NCBI GenBank assembly: GCA_963775245.1
Contig: CAVZID010000012.1
Location: 186,001-250,000 of the forward strand
Direction of reading: 5' to 3'
Length of the DNA stretch: 64,000 nt
Source of the DNA: CAVSWT01 sp963775245
Lineage (GTDB): Bacteria > Bacteroidota > Ignavibacteria > Ignavibacteriales > Ignavibacteriaceae
The notes beneath the pieces were generated by a model, which was not told the DNA's origin, did no database searches, and saw nothing but the letters and a program-made list of their open reading frames with translations. Positions 8,418 to 17,460 of this stretch are shown here, piece by piece; position 1 is the stretch's first letter; every line of letters begins with the position of its first letter. The translations under genes were made by a program, and so were the position numbers.

Positions 8418-11400
8418 TTAAAATCCTTGAATCAAATTAAACTCCCACATCCATTTATTGCCTTGCCTTTGTATGGGATGAATATAATCTACTTCACCAA
8501 CGGCGTAGCCGAATAAATTTATCCTTATAGTTGCACCATAGCTGCTTATAAGTTTTCTATCGCCTCCGAAAATGGCTGCTTTATCTTTATTTGTCCAGGC
8601 AACCCCGGTATCATAAAATAATCCGGTTTCAATAGGGAAGAAACCGTAATAACCTGATCCAATTCCAAGTAAGCCAAAAAACGGCCAACGTATTTCAAGA
8701 TTTCCTACCAGCATTTTACTTCCATATAAATCATTATAGAGATTAGTTGTATGGGTTGAATCAGTTAAGAATTCATTAGCATCAAATGAGTTATCATCAT
8801 ATCCTCTTACAAATCCAGGATAGCCAATTGAAATAGGATAGGTACGGTTGTCTTCTGCATCTTTACCGTATCTTCCAAAATGAAAAACTCTTGCAGCAAT
8901 AGTGAATGGCTTAACCGGCATTAAATATTTCCGGTAGTCAACAAGTAAATTAATCATATTTAATGAACCGAAAGTAGGAGTTACTTCAACTCTAAACCTT
9001 TGTCCAAGGATTGGAGATGTTGCTCCAAATATGCTATTATCAAAAGCTAAAGCTGAACTTACAGAACCGATGTTCAATGATGATGCATGCGGAAGATCTT
9101 GAGAATCATTTTGAATATAGTTTCCGGTATTTAATGAGATTGCTTGAGTAATCACTTCATTTTGAAAACTTATATTTTCGTACCCGGCAGAAAATTCAAC
9201 CCGCATTACTTGACTAAAGGGATAATAAAGAGACCCTGAAACATCTCTAATAATTTCTCTGAAAATATACTGCTCTTCAACATAAGCCGGTTCATTATTC
9301 TTATAAGTATAACCTGCACCGTAGCTACTGTAAATATAAGGTATCTGGCTTATCGAGCCACCCCATTGCCATCTGCTTGCAGTATTTACATATCCAACTA
9401 ATGCTGCAATATCAGTAAACCTAAATGAACGGTAAGACTGAATTTGGAGAAAAGTTGTCAAGTTATGATTACCCAGCATGTCAGACCAGAATAATCCCAC
9501 TCCGCCGCCAACGTTGGATCCATATCTATCAATACCAATTCCAACGGATGGCTGTACTACACCTGTTAGTGATAAAGAAGCATCATAGCCAGAAAGATTA
9601 AAATCATTTTTAGGTTGTAAATTCATACTTGGGTTATTTAAGTTGGCAACAAGCATACTATCAATTCTTTTTTCCGGCGGCAGGTTTCCGGGAAATAACT
9701 TTTGAAGTTCAGCAATATTTTTTGCCGGCTCTTCCTTTGTGCTGTCTAGAGAATAAATATTATACTTACCGTATTCAAAAGAGCTGTAAATTATTTTATT
9801 GTTTTCAACACTTAATGCCGGACTCAATGAAGTAATGCCGCTAACTCCGGTATATAAATTTGTTAGCTGTGTAGTTTCATTGGCAGCTAGATTCAATTTA
9901 TAAATATTTGTTATTCCATTTTGATCCGACAAAAAATAAATGCTGCTGCCGTCTTTTGACCATTGCGGATTTATATTTTTTGCATTCTTAAAATTTTTTA
10001 GAGGGGTAAACTCTTTTGTTTGTGGATGGAACAATGCAATTTGATAATCACCAATATCAAGACTGTCTAGATTTGTTGTAAATCTGTCTGTAACTAAAGC
10101 AATTGTTTTCCCATCAGGTGACCATTCCGGTTGAAGCTCGGCATAAGCATCATCTGTTAATTGAGTTAATTGTTTGGTATCAAAACTGTATTGAAATAAA
10201 TTGGAAAATCCGCCTTTCAATGCTGAAAATACTATTGAGTTGCCATCTGGTGCCCAGGATGCATTAAATATTTGTCCAAGACTTTTAAAACGAATTTCAT
10301 TTTCAATCTCGTCGCTTGTTAAATCTAAAATAGAAAGAGTTGGCCTGCCGTCTTTTGTTGTTGAAAAAACAAATTTATCGCCGGCAGGATTCCAGGCTCC
10401 AGCAGAGTTAATAAATTCAAGTGATTGTAAATGAGGATCAAGCTCTGTACTTAAAATTGTTTTCTTTACTTTTCCTGTTTTAGCATCTGCTAAAAAGATG
10501 TCAATTGAAAAAAGATTTCTTGATGAATAAAAAGCAATATATTTTCCATCCGGGCTTAGTACGGGAGAAATATTTAAATCACTATTATCATCATCCTTTT
10601 CTTTACTGCCAATCAATAAAGGTCCATAGTCAGATGACATTGAAGTTACTTTTTTGATAGAATCAGCTTGTTCATGAATAGCTTTATGCCATAAATCAGC
10701 AAGAGAGTCTGATGAGACTGATAAAACACTATCTATAGTTTTTTTGAAATCTCCATTTCTGCTTCCGGCAAGAAGTAAGCTGATAAGTTTTTTATCTCCC
10801 CACTTCCCGCCAATAAATGCAAGTAAAGATTGCCCGTATCTATAAGGAAAATATTTATAATAGTTATTTAAATCCGAAATATCCGGAAGCTCTTTTAAAG
10901 CTGCATCACGCATCCACATAGAAGTGAAAGTATCGTTAGGACCAAGAGAAAAATATTCTGCCATACCTTCAATAAACCATAAAGGAAGGTTTTCAATTGA
11001 AGCTTTTGAATAAGCTCCAGGCCCAACGCTATGAGAAATATCATATTGAAAAGCATGAACTAATTCATGCCCGATTACATGGTTAGTCTCTCTTAATGGT
11101 CCTGCAAAGGGCAAAACAATTCTTCTCTTTAGCGGTTCGGTAAAACCGCCGGTTCCTTGTCCAATAAATCCTTGAGATACATTGTTCTCTGCAAAGTGAG
11201 CAAAGCTGTTATACATGATTAATGGCTGCTTGCCTTTTAATGAATCGCCGAATATAGAATAATGGCGTGCATACCATCGTTCTGCCATTTGGGTTGCATC
11301 ATAAATCGCAGGTTTTTCTTCGGGATAGAAATAAACATCAAAATTCTTTGAGTGTAATTCTTCAAAATTAAAATCATCATAATTGACTTTATTTTGCCCA

Positions 11401-11480
11401 AAGTATTGTGCTTCTGTTTTACTTGAGAAAATAAAAACTATTAAAGCAGATAAAACGATAGATAGATAATTTTTTAACAT
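8418..11480 (-). CDS. Secreted HELVH metalloprotease / TolB-like propeller / outer-membrane barrel fusion
   Basis: Starting at ATG 11480 this is 1020 residues with signal peptide MLKNYLSIVLSALIVFIFSSKTEAQ. The first domain carries the zinc-protease motif HELVH (about residues 138-142) followed 29 residues later by WFIEGMAEYFS, the usual third-ligand region of gluzincin peptidases. The middle (about 300-600) has repeated WD40-like PD40 blades such as SPDGKYIAFYSSR, APDGNSIVFSALKGG and SPDGKTIALVTDR. The last 350 residues look like an Omp85/surface-antigen beta barrel and end in an aromatic strand. It is inferred to be anchored in the outer membrane with the protease domain on one side. An upstream ATG at 11537 would add 19 residues before the signal peptide. 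Confidence 0.8.
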   Translation of the reverse strand: MLKNYLSIVLSALIVFIFSSKTEAQYFGQNKVNYDDFNFEELHSKNFDVYFYPEEKPAIYDATQMAERWYARHYSIFGDSLKGKQPLIMYNSFAHFAENNVSQGFIGQGTGGFTEPLKRRIVLPFAGPLRETNHVIGHELVHAFQYDISHSVGPGAYSKASIENLPLWFIEGMAEYFSLGPNDTFTSMWMRDAALKELPDISDLNNYYKYFPYRYGQSLLAFIGGKWGDKKLISLLLAGSRNGDFKKTIDSVLSVSSDSLADLWHKAIHEQADSIKKVTSMSSDYGPLLIGSKEKDDDNSDLNISPVLSPDGKYIAFYSSRNLFSIDIFLADAKTGKVKKTILSTELDPHLQSLEFINSAGAWNPAGDKFVFSTTKDGRPTLSILDLTSDEIENEIRFKSLGQIFNASWAPDGNSIVFSALKGGFSNLFQYSFDTKQLTQLTDDAYAELQPEWSPDGKTIALVTDRFTTNLDSLDIGDYQIALFHPQTKEFTPLKNFKNAKNINPQWSKDGSSIYFLSDQNGITNIYKLNLAANETTQLTNLYTGVSGITSLSPALSVENNKIIYSSFEYGKYNIYSLDSTKEEPAKNIAELQKLFPGNLPPEKRIDSMLVANLNNPSMNLQPKNDFNLSGYDASLSLTGVVQPSVGIGIDRYGSNVGGGVGLFWSDMLGNHNLTTFLQIQSYRSFRFTDIAALVGYVNTASRWQWGGSISQIPYIYSSYGAGYTYKNNEPAYVEEQYIFREIIRDVSGSLYYPFSQVMRVEFSAGYENISFQNEVITQAISLNTGNYIQNDSQDLPHASSLNIGSVSSALAFDNSIFGATSPILGQRFRVEVTPTFGSLNMINLLVDYRKYLMPVKPFTIAARVFHFGRYGKDAEDNRTYPISIGYPGFVRGYDDNSFDANEFLTDSTHTTNLYNDLYGSKMLVGNLEIRWPFFGLLGIGSGYYGFFPIETGLFYDTGVAWTNKDKAAIFGGDRKLISSYGATIRINLFGYAVGEVDYIHPIQRQGNKWMWEFNLIQGF

Positions 11481-11669
11481 GGTAAATTTGTGTTTATTAA
11501 GTGGTTGTAATATTATAAAAAATAATAACTTAATCATTACATTTGTGTCACAAAATTATGGGAACTTAATCAAGAAATAATTAGTCTAAATTGACTGTGC
11601 TTCAATTAAGCAAAAAACTTTTTTATTTTTCCAATCTTAAATTATATTTAAACATAAATCAATAGCTTA

Positions 11670-12161
11670 ATTACTATCAAATCATTTTATAAAATTTCCG
11701 ACATTATTAACGGAGCTCTAATTTATTCTATCGGTGATAGTATAGCCGCTCTAATAATTAATGATTTTTCAATTGGCAGGCTGCTGGGGATTTTATTTCT
11801 CGGAGGATTTATTTATTCCGCAGAAATCCCTTTTGTTTTAACATGGCTAAATAAAAAATTTATAAAAGTAGATTTTATTACAAATTCCATAAAAGCAATC
11901 CTGTTTACTTTATATTTTAATCCGTTGTGGATAGCAAGGCACCTTTTGATATTAAATTTTTTTAAAGGGAACTATGAACAAATTAGTTGGCATTTGCTTT
12001 CTATAGGCTATAGTTCATTTATTTTTAGTTTTCTTTTTACACTACCAGCTAATTATATTATCATAAATATAATTCCGCAAAAATATAAGTTCCCTGTAAC
12101 AGCAGTGTTTTCAAGTTCAATGGCTATTTATTATGCTTTAAGTGAGGTATTCTTTAAATGA
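11670..12161 (+). CDS. Mpv17/PMP22-like integral membrane protein, start codon unclear
   Basis: The frame is open from 11658 (after a TAA at 11655) to the stop at 12161 and clearly codes for a membrane protein: DIINGALIYSIGDSIAALI, GILFLGGFIYSAEIPFVLTWL, ILFTLYFNPLWIARHLLIL, then FTLPANYIIINIIPQKYKF. The GD motif near the start, the G(x)4-GP-like GGFIYSAEIP and the C-terminal P-x-N-y region resemble the Mpv17/PMP22 family. There is no ATG, GTG or TTG before residue 86; ATT at 11670 is the best-placed start I can see, so either a rare start codon or an indel near the 5' end is implied. The stop overlaps the start of rdgB by 4 bases. Confidence 0.5.
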   Translation: MTIKSFYKISDIINGALIYSIGDSIAALIINDFSIGRLLGILFLGGFIYSAEIPFVLTWLNKKFIKVDFITNSIKAILFTLYFNPLWIARHLLILNFFKGNYEQISWHLLSIGYSSFIFSFLFTLPANYIIINIIPQKYKFPVTAVFSSSMAIYYALSEVFFK

Positions 12162-12754
12162 AAGATAAACTAATTTTCGCATCTCAAAACCCGGGTAAAG
12201 TTAGAGAAGTAAAAAAAATTTTTAACGATTCAAGTATTGAATTGATTTCATTAAATGATTTTGAAAATATTCCGATAATAGTTGAAGATGGAAATTCATT
12301 TGAAGAAAACGCCAAAATAAAAGCCGAAAAAGTATATAATCATTTTAAAATCAATTCTGTTGGAGATGATTCAGGTTTGTCTGTTGAACAGCTTGACGGC
12401 GGGCCGGGAATTTATTCAGCAAGGTTTGCCGGCGAAAATGCTACAGATGAACAAAACAATGTTAAGCTAGTTAATGAATTAAAAAATTTTTCCGAACCGC
12501 ATTTGGCAAAATATGTTTGCGCTGCAGCATATTTTAATGGAGAAAATTTTATAATTTCCACAGGAGAAATCAAAGGAAGAATTGTTTTAGAACCAAAAGG
12601 TAATTATGGATTTGGTTATGATCCATATTTTATCCCGGATGGATATAACTTAAGAATGGCGGAAATTGATCCGGTTCTAAAAAATAAAATCAGCCATCGT
12701 GGAATAGCTTTTAGTAAATTAAAAAAAATCTTATTAGAAAAGGAGATTATATGA
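12158..12754 (+). CDS. rdgB: RdgB/HAM1 family non-canonical purine NTP pyrophosphatase
   Basis: This 198-residue enzyme hydrolyses dITP, ITP and XTP to monophosphates and so keeps deaminated purines out of nucleic acids. Family motifs are present in order: the N-terminal FASQNPGKVREVKKIF nucleotide-binding strand, GDDSGLSVEQLDGGPGIYSARF with the catalytic Asp, GNYGFGYDPYFIP, and SHRGIAFSKLKK near the end. Length and motif spacing are normal. It overlaps the preceding membrane-protein gene by 4 bases and the following lipoprotein gene by 4 bases, so the three are probably translated from one message. Confidence 0.95.
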   Translation: MKDKLIFASQNPGKVREVKKIFNDSSIELISLNDFENIPIIVEDGNSFEENAKIKAEKVYNHFKINSVGDDSGLSVEQLDGGPGIYSARFAGENATDEQNNVKLVNELKNFSEPHLAKYVCAAAYFNGENFIISTGEIKGRIVLEPKGNYGFGYDPYFIPDGYNLRMAEIDPVLKNKISHRGIAFSKLKKILLEKEII

Positions 12755-13572
12755 TTAAGAAAATAGTGCTTCTCTTAAGTGTGGTTGGATTAATTTTTTT
12801 AGCAGCTTGCAGTAAAAATGATACAACAACAGGAACTGATAACGGCAGTAATTCTGATACGACAAATTATTTCCCGGCTACTAATGGAAATTATTATAAA
12901 TATAGTTTAGATAGAACCGATTCAACTGGAACACAATCTACCGGCACTCGCTCAGCAACATATAACGGCACAAAAACAATTACAGGAACAGAATACCAGG
13001 TTAAAGTTGATTCAACTTTTATTTCAGGTTTCACAACTACATCGGAAACCTATATAAGAAAATCAGCTCCTGATAAAGACACTCACATTTACGGTGTATA
13101 TGTTTATCTGGATACTTCAGGGATTTCAAATTTAATTCCTGATTCATTATTACAATATGTGAAGATAAGTGACGAAATGACTTTGTATTCTTTCCCGTTA
13201 GCTCAAGTAACCAATTGGTCGGTACTTAGCGTTAAATTTATTTTTGGTCCAGTGACTGTTCCGTTGGTTGACGTTGAAGCTACTTACGAAGGGACTGAAA
13301 ATGTAAATCTTAATTTAATGAGCGGGGCAAAGACAATGAGCGCAGCTAAAATTAAGTATGATTTAACTCTAACTATACCGGATGCAAATAATATATTTGG
13401 GACACCTACTACACAAGTTTATACGGCACATGCATGGCTTGTTAACAACATCGGGCCGGTTAAATGGGATGGGAATGCATCTTTGCTTAATGCTATTGTA
13501 GGAGGAGATATTGTTCTTGCTGATACTTCAGGAACGATGTCTCAAAGTTTGATAGATTATAAACTAAAATGA
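12751..13572 (+). CDS. Lipoprotein, unknown
   Basis: This 273-residue protein begins MIKKIVLLLSVVGLIFLAAC, a lipoprotein signal with lipobox LAAC and Cys20. A low-complexity Thr/Asn/Asp/Ser linker follows, then a beta-rich domain (FPATNGNYYKYSLDRTDSTG, TITGTEYQVKVDSTFISGF). Similar proteins are common in Ignavibacteria-type genomes, but I know of no assigned role. It is the last gene of the rdgB group and is followed by the hairpin at 13591-13623. Confidence 0.75.
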   Translation: MIKKIVLLLSVVGLIFLAACSKNDTTTGTDNGSNSDTTNYFPATNGNYYKYSLDRTDSTGTQSTGTRSATYNGTKTITGTEYQVKVDSTFISGFTTTSETYIRKSAPDKDTHIYGVYVYLDTSGISNLIPDSLLQYVKISDEMTLYSFPLAQVTNWSVLSVKFIFGPVTVPLVDVEATYEGTENVNLNLMSGAKTMSAAKIKYDLTLTIPDANNIFGTPTTQVYTAHAWLVNNIGPVKWDGNASLLNAIVGGDIVLADTSGTMSQSLIDYKLK

Positions 13573-13590
13573 TTAGACTTATTATTTTTA

Positions 13591-13623
13591 ACAAACCCAA
13601 TTTCTCTAAGAAATTGGGTTTGT
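13591..13623. terminator. Bidirectional hairpin between convergent genes
   Basis: A perfect 15-base stem (ACAAACCCAATTTCT with its complement) encloses a CTA loop. It lies between the stop of the lipoprotein gene and the stop of the convergent methyltransferase gene, with AT-rich flanks on both sides, so it can serve both strands. The inner 29 bases match the hairpin at 147-175 except for one base. Confidence 0.7.
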
Positions 13624-13639
13624 CATTTTAAAGCATAAA

Positions 13640-14335
13640 TTATTTTTCGGCTATAACAACCTGTACTATTCCAAAAGTTAAATTATGCTTTTGAATTGAT
13701 TTGAATCCCGAATTTTTTAGAAGAAGAGGCAAGTCAACCTTTTCATCAAATTCCTCTACAGAGTTAGGTAAATATTTATAAGCTTCTTTGTTCCCTGAAA
13801 CAATTCCACCGATTAATGGAAGGATTTTTTTAAAATAAAACTTGTACAATCTTTTAAATAAAAAATTAGAAGGCATTCTAAATTCAATTATGGTCGCTTT
13901 GCCATTCTTTGTTAAAATATCATAAAATGAATTGAAGCCTTGCTGAATGTCGTAAAAGTTTCTTACACCAAATGCGACAGTAATATTTGTTACACATTCC
14001 TTTTGAAGTGGAATATTCTCGGCAACCATTTGAAGACTATTTCCCTGAATCCAATCGCATTTTTGTTTAAACAATTTTAGCATGTTATGGGAAAAGTCGG
14101 CTCCATAAATTTTTTTAACACCAAATTTTCTTGCTTCAATAGCTACATCACCGGTACCGCAGGCTACATCTAATAAAATAGATTCGGAATTAATTTTTGA
14201 TAACTTCAGTGCTTTTTTACGCCAGTATTTATCAACTCCAAAACTTAAAAGATGATTAAGGAAATCATATTTAAAAGCAATTGAGTCAAAAATATTTTTG
14301 ACTTTATTTTTTTTATCTACATTATTTATTGACAT
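13640..14335 (-). CDS. menG: Demethylmenaquinone methyltransferase (UbiE/MenG family)
   Basis: This 231-residue SAM-dependent methyltransferase performs the last step of menaquinone synthesis, C-methylation of demethylmenaquinone. The N-terminus FDSIAFKYDFLNHLLSFGVDKYWR is the family signature, the SAM loop is LDVACGTGDVAIEA, and the second UbiE signature is seen in YKYLPNSVEEFDEKVDLPLLL. Menaquinone is also the likely electron donor for the quinol-type NO reductase at 51083-53299. The gene stands alone, 179 bases from the upstream PAP2 gene. Confidence 0.9.
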   Translation of the reverse strand: MSINNVDKKNKVKNIFDSIAFKYDFLNHLLSFGVDKYWRKKALKLSKINSESILLDVACGTGDVAIEARKFGVKKIYGADFSHNMLKLFKQKCDWIQGNSLQMVAENIPLQKECVTNITVAFGVRNFYDIQQGFNSFYDILTKNGKATIIEFRMPSNFLFKRLYKFYFKKILPLIGGIVSGNKEAYKYLPNSVEEFDEKVDLPLLLKNSGFKSIQKHNLTFGIVQVVIAEK

Positions 14336-14514
14336 ACTAATTTAAATAATTTTTGAACTTCAGATCATCAAGTTCCATAATTGTTAAATTGCTATTTTGT
14401 TAAACTTTTATAAATGTTTCCTGATATTAAACAGTTTGACCATTTAACAATTAAACATAAAAAATAAATAGATGTTTACTTAATACACTAATAATATAAT
14501 AAGTATCATTGTGA

Positions 14515-15465
14515 TTAATATTTGCCATATTCAAATTCTTCTTTACCAACTTTTCTCCGCCACCAATTAAAAATATATTTCCCGGACCAAACGCAGAAAA
14601 TCATGAAAATAGCTCCGCCAACTAAATCAATTACATAATGATACCAAAGATATACAGTCGAAAAAATTAAAAGTGAGCCAATCGGGACAAGATAATACCT
14701 TGAACGGCTTTTTAATTTTATTGACAGATACATTACGATTAAAGTAATCATAGTATGTCCGCTTGGAAAAACATCACGCTGCACAACTGCTGCCGGATTG
14801 GGAGTGGATGCTGTTAGCGATTCGCCTAAATTTACCATCTGGCGTAAAAAATTTGTCAGAAATAATCCCGGAAGGTCGGTATTAATAGTCGCAAAATTAT
14901 GAAGCGTAAATCTTGGCCCAATTCCGGGCAATGTAAAATAGCCAAGATAAGATAAATAAAAACCATAAATCACAATGAAAACAGAATAATCCATTGCCAC
15001 ATATCTTTTTTTTCTCAACAAAGCTATGGCCAGAAATATAGGAAGGAAATAAAACATTCCATAAACAATTTGCAAAATTTCAGTTAAAACCGGGTTGGCA
15101 AAATGTGCTAAAAATCTAGTTGGATCGGTACCGAAAATAAAGCGGTCAATTTTAATAAATAGAAAATCGTAGTCAATAACACGTATCGGTTTAACTAAAA
15201 AATTAAGTTCTTTAAAAGCTACCAAAATTAAAGGGGCTACATACCAATAGTGAACAAGCTGCCAGGTTTTACTTTCTAATTTCTCTTCCATGAATGCGAG
15301 AAAAAAAGCAAAAGCAATTACAAATAAATTTAGAAGCACCAATTGTAGCCATAACTCTACTTTTGAATGAAAGATAATATTTACTATCGTAAGGCAAATA
15401 AAAAAAACAACAACAACTAGGTCAAATGCTTTGAGATTATGTAGAAATGATTTAAGCTGGTGCAT
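14515..15465 (-). CDS. PAP2-superfamily membrane phosphatase
   Basis: This 316-residue protein has about six to eight membrane helices. The acid-phosphatase motifs of the PAP2 superfamily are visible near the C-terminus: PSGHTMI and then a histidine in the TVYLWYHYVIDLVGG block, with the Asp three residues later. Members remove or transfer phosphate on lipid phosphates or inositol phospholipids; the substrate is not clear here. It starts 18 bases after rsmA on the same strand, so the two are probably co-transcribed, although no functional link is obvious. Confidence 0.82.
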   Translation of the reverse strand: MHQLKSFLHNLKAFDLVVVVFFICLTIVNIIFHSKVELWLQLVLLNLFVIAFAFFLAFMEEKLESKTWQLVHYWYVAPLILVAFKELNFLVKPIRVIDYDFLFIKIDRFIFGTDPTRFLAHFANPVLTEILQIVYGMFYFLPIFLAIALLRKKRYVAMDYSVFIVIYGFYLSYLGYFTLPGIGPRFTLHNFATINTDLPGLFLTNFLRQMVNLGESLTASTPNPAAVVQRDVFPSGHTMITLIVMYLSIKLKSRSRYYLVPIGSLLIFSTVYLWYHYVIDLVGGAIFMIFCVWSGKYIFNWWRRKVGKEEFEYGKY

Positions 15466-15483
15466 TAACTGAACAGTATTATA

Positions 15484-16290
15484 TTACTCAATTATTTTGT
15501 TAGGGGACAATTGTAAACAATTTTGAGCGTGTCTTGCAAGTTCAATAAATTGTTCGGTTGCCAATTGTTCGGCACGTAATGATAAATTAATTCCAGAGCC
15601 GGAAAAATCTATGTTTCCAAATATACTATTACTTAATGAATTTTTTAAGGTCTTTCTCCTATTGCCGAAAGATGCCTTAACTATTTTAATAAAAATATTA
15701 TCATCAACAGTATCAGGAAATTTTCGATTGAAAAAAATATGGACTATTGATGAATATACTTTGGGCTTTGGATAAAAAACATTGGGCGAAACTTTGAAGC
15801 ATAATTTTACATCGGCAAAATAATAAAGAAGCACGGATAAAATACCATAATCTTTTGTGCCTTTTTTTGCAGTCATTCTTTTGGCAACTTCATATTGAAC
15901 CATTAAAACCGAGTCGTTAACTAAATTAATATTTTCTATCATCGAAAAAATTATAGGAGATGTAAGATTGTAAGGAATATTTCCAACTATTCGCAGCTTA
16001 TTTTTATTTAAGGTAAATTCATTCAAATCAACTTTAAGGAAATCCTGGTGAATAATATTTAATGATGGAAATCTAACTTTTAAATTTTCAATTACGCGGG
16101 AATCTATTTCAATTGCGGTTAAGTTTTTTACTTTAGAAATTAATTTCTCCGTTAATGAACCGGTGCCAGGCCCAATTTCGATTATGTTATCATCTTCCTC
16201 CGGAGTGATTTCTTCAATTATTTTATCAAGAATGTTCTTATCGAAAAGATAATTTTGTCCGAATTTTTTTAACGGTTTTACTTTTTCCAT
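15484..16290 (-). CDS. rsmA: 16S rRNA dimethyladenosine transferase RsmA (KsgA)
   Basis: This 268-residue enzyme dimethylates the two adjacent adenines in helix 45 of 16S rRNA during small-subunit maturation. The start KKFGQNYLFDKNILDKI is the family signature, the SAM loop is IEIGPGTGSLTEKL, the acidic strand is LTAIEIDSRV, and the catalytic motif NIPYNLTSPI is intact. FYPKPKVYSSIV and the C-terminal helical domain are also typical. It heads a minus-strand pair with the PAP2 gene. Confidence 0.95.
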   Translation of the reverse strand: MEKVKPLKKFGQNYLFDKNILDKIIEEITPEEDDNIIEIGPGTGSLTEKLISKVKNLTAIEIDSRVIENLKVRFPSLNIIHQDFLKVDLNEFTLNKNKLRIVGNIPYNLTSPIIFSMIENINLVNDSVLMVQYEVAKRMTAKKGTKDYGILSVLLYYFADVKLCFKVSPNVFYPKPKVYSSIVHIFFNRKFPDTVDDNIFIKIVKASFGNRRKTLKNSLSNSIFGNIDFSGSGINLSLRAEQLATEQFIELARHAQNCLQLSPNKIIE

Positions 16291-16474
16291 TGGTCAAAGT
16301 TAGATAATCTGTTTTTGATATACAATCTTACAAAGATCAGGAAAATTTTAAATTTAAAATGTGATGATTAATATTTGGCATTAAAAAAATATATTCATAA
16401 TTTTTTGCTCAATAAAAATTCTAACATAGATATTAACATTTTCACCACTTTATAAAACCAAGTGAAACCTATAC

Positions 16475-16488
16475 AGGAGGGATTTCTG
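16475..16488 (+). promoter_or_regulatory. Strong Shine-Dalgarno directly before a CTG codon
   Basis: AGGAGGG at 16475-16481 stands 5 bases (from the end of AGGAGG) before an in-frame CTG at 16486-16488. Reading from CTG gives LEKKYIISIDMGG, where ROK kinases usually begin. The upstream GTG at 16462 lies before this ribosome site and would add eight residues encoded by the site itself. Full Shine-Dalgarno sites are uncommon in this window, so this one probably decides the start. Confidence 0.6.
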
Positions 16489-17460
16489 GAGAAGAAATAT
16501 ATTATTAGCATTGATATGGGCGGAACAAAAATTTTATCATCGCTCATTAATTCCGAAAGCGGAATAATTCAAAGTGTAAAGAAACCTACCAAATCTAATT
16601 CAACCACCAAAGCATATATTAAAACATTATCTGAAATAATTAATGAAACCATAGAAGTTTCGAATGTAAATCCAGGTAATATTAAGGCTGTAGCTTTAGG
16701 AATTCCCGGTTCTGTCGATCCTTACAAAGGTAGAATTGGATTAGCACCCAATCTTGGAATTAGAAATTTTTCTATTAAAGAAAAACTACAAGCTGTAACT
16801 CCTTATCCTGTGTTGGTTGAAAATGATGTGAATGTTGCTGCTCTTGGAATTCAAAAATTTGAGTTAACAAATAAATCCAAAGATGTGCTGGTTGTATTTA
16901 TTGGAACCGGAATTGGAGGGGCATTAATCTTTGATGGTAAGATTTATCGTGGGATGAATTATGTCGCTGGCGAAATAGGGCATATGCATATTGTTGATAA
17001 TGGCCCGGTTTGCGGCTGTGGCAGGAAAGGCTGCTTTGAAGCTGTTGCAAGCAGGACGGCGATTGAAAAGAAAATAAGAGCAGATATTAAAGCGGGGAAG
17101 AAAAGTGTAATTACAAAAGTGATTAAACGAAGTGAAAAAATTAAAAGCAAAGCTTTGGCTAATGCAGTTAAAAAGAATGATAAAATAATTGTCAAACATA
17201 TTTCCGATGCTTGCACTACTGTAGGAAATGTACTTGGAAGTATAAACAATTTATTAAATTTTGATACAATAGTTTTAGGCGGAGGGTTAATTGAAGCATT
17301 AAATCATTACATGATGCCAAGGATAAAAGAATCATTTAATGAAACTGTTCTTAAAGATTCAGCGAAAGGAATGAAAATTATTTCTACTAAACTTGGAGAT
17401 GATGCTGCTTTATTTGGAGGAATTGCTCTTGCAGAAGAGTTTCTAGGGATTAAGGTTTAA
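16486..17460 (+). CDS. ROK family sugar kinase (glucokinase-like)
   Basis: This protein of about 324 residues is an ATP-dependent sugar kinase of the ROK family, most like glucokinases. The phosphate-binding loop is SIDMGGTKI, the sugar-binding catalytic region includes VENDVNVAALG, and the second phosphate loop is VFIGTGIGGALIFDGK. The zinc motif CGCGRKGCFE following GEIGHMHI identifies ROK. There is no N-terminal helix-turn-helix, so it is an enzyme rather than a repressor. The likely start is CTG at 16486. It ends 4 bases into the convergent ABC-F gene. Confidence 0.88.
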   Translation: MEKKYIISIDMGGTKILSSLINSESGIIQSVKKPTKSNSTTKAYIKTLSEIINETIEVSNVNPGNIKAVALGIPGSVDPYKGRIGLAPNLGIRNFSIKEKLQAVTPYPVLVENDVNVAALGIQKFELTNKSKDVLVVFIGTGIGGALIFDGKIYRGMNYVAGEIGHMHIVDNGPVCGCGRKGCFEAVASRTAIEKKIRADIKAGKKSVITKVIKRSEKIKSKALANAVKKNDKIIVKHISDACTTVGNVLGSINNLLNFDTIVLGGGLIEALNHYMMPRIKESFNETVLKDSAKGMKIISTKLGDDAALFGGIALAEEFLGIKV

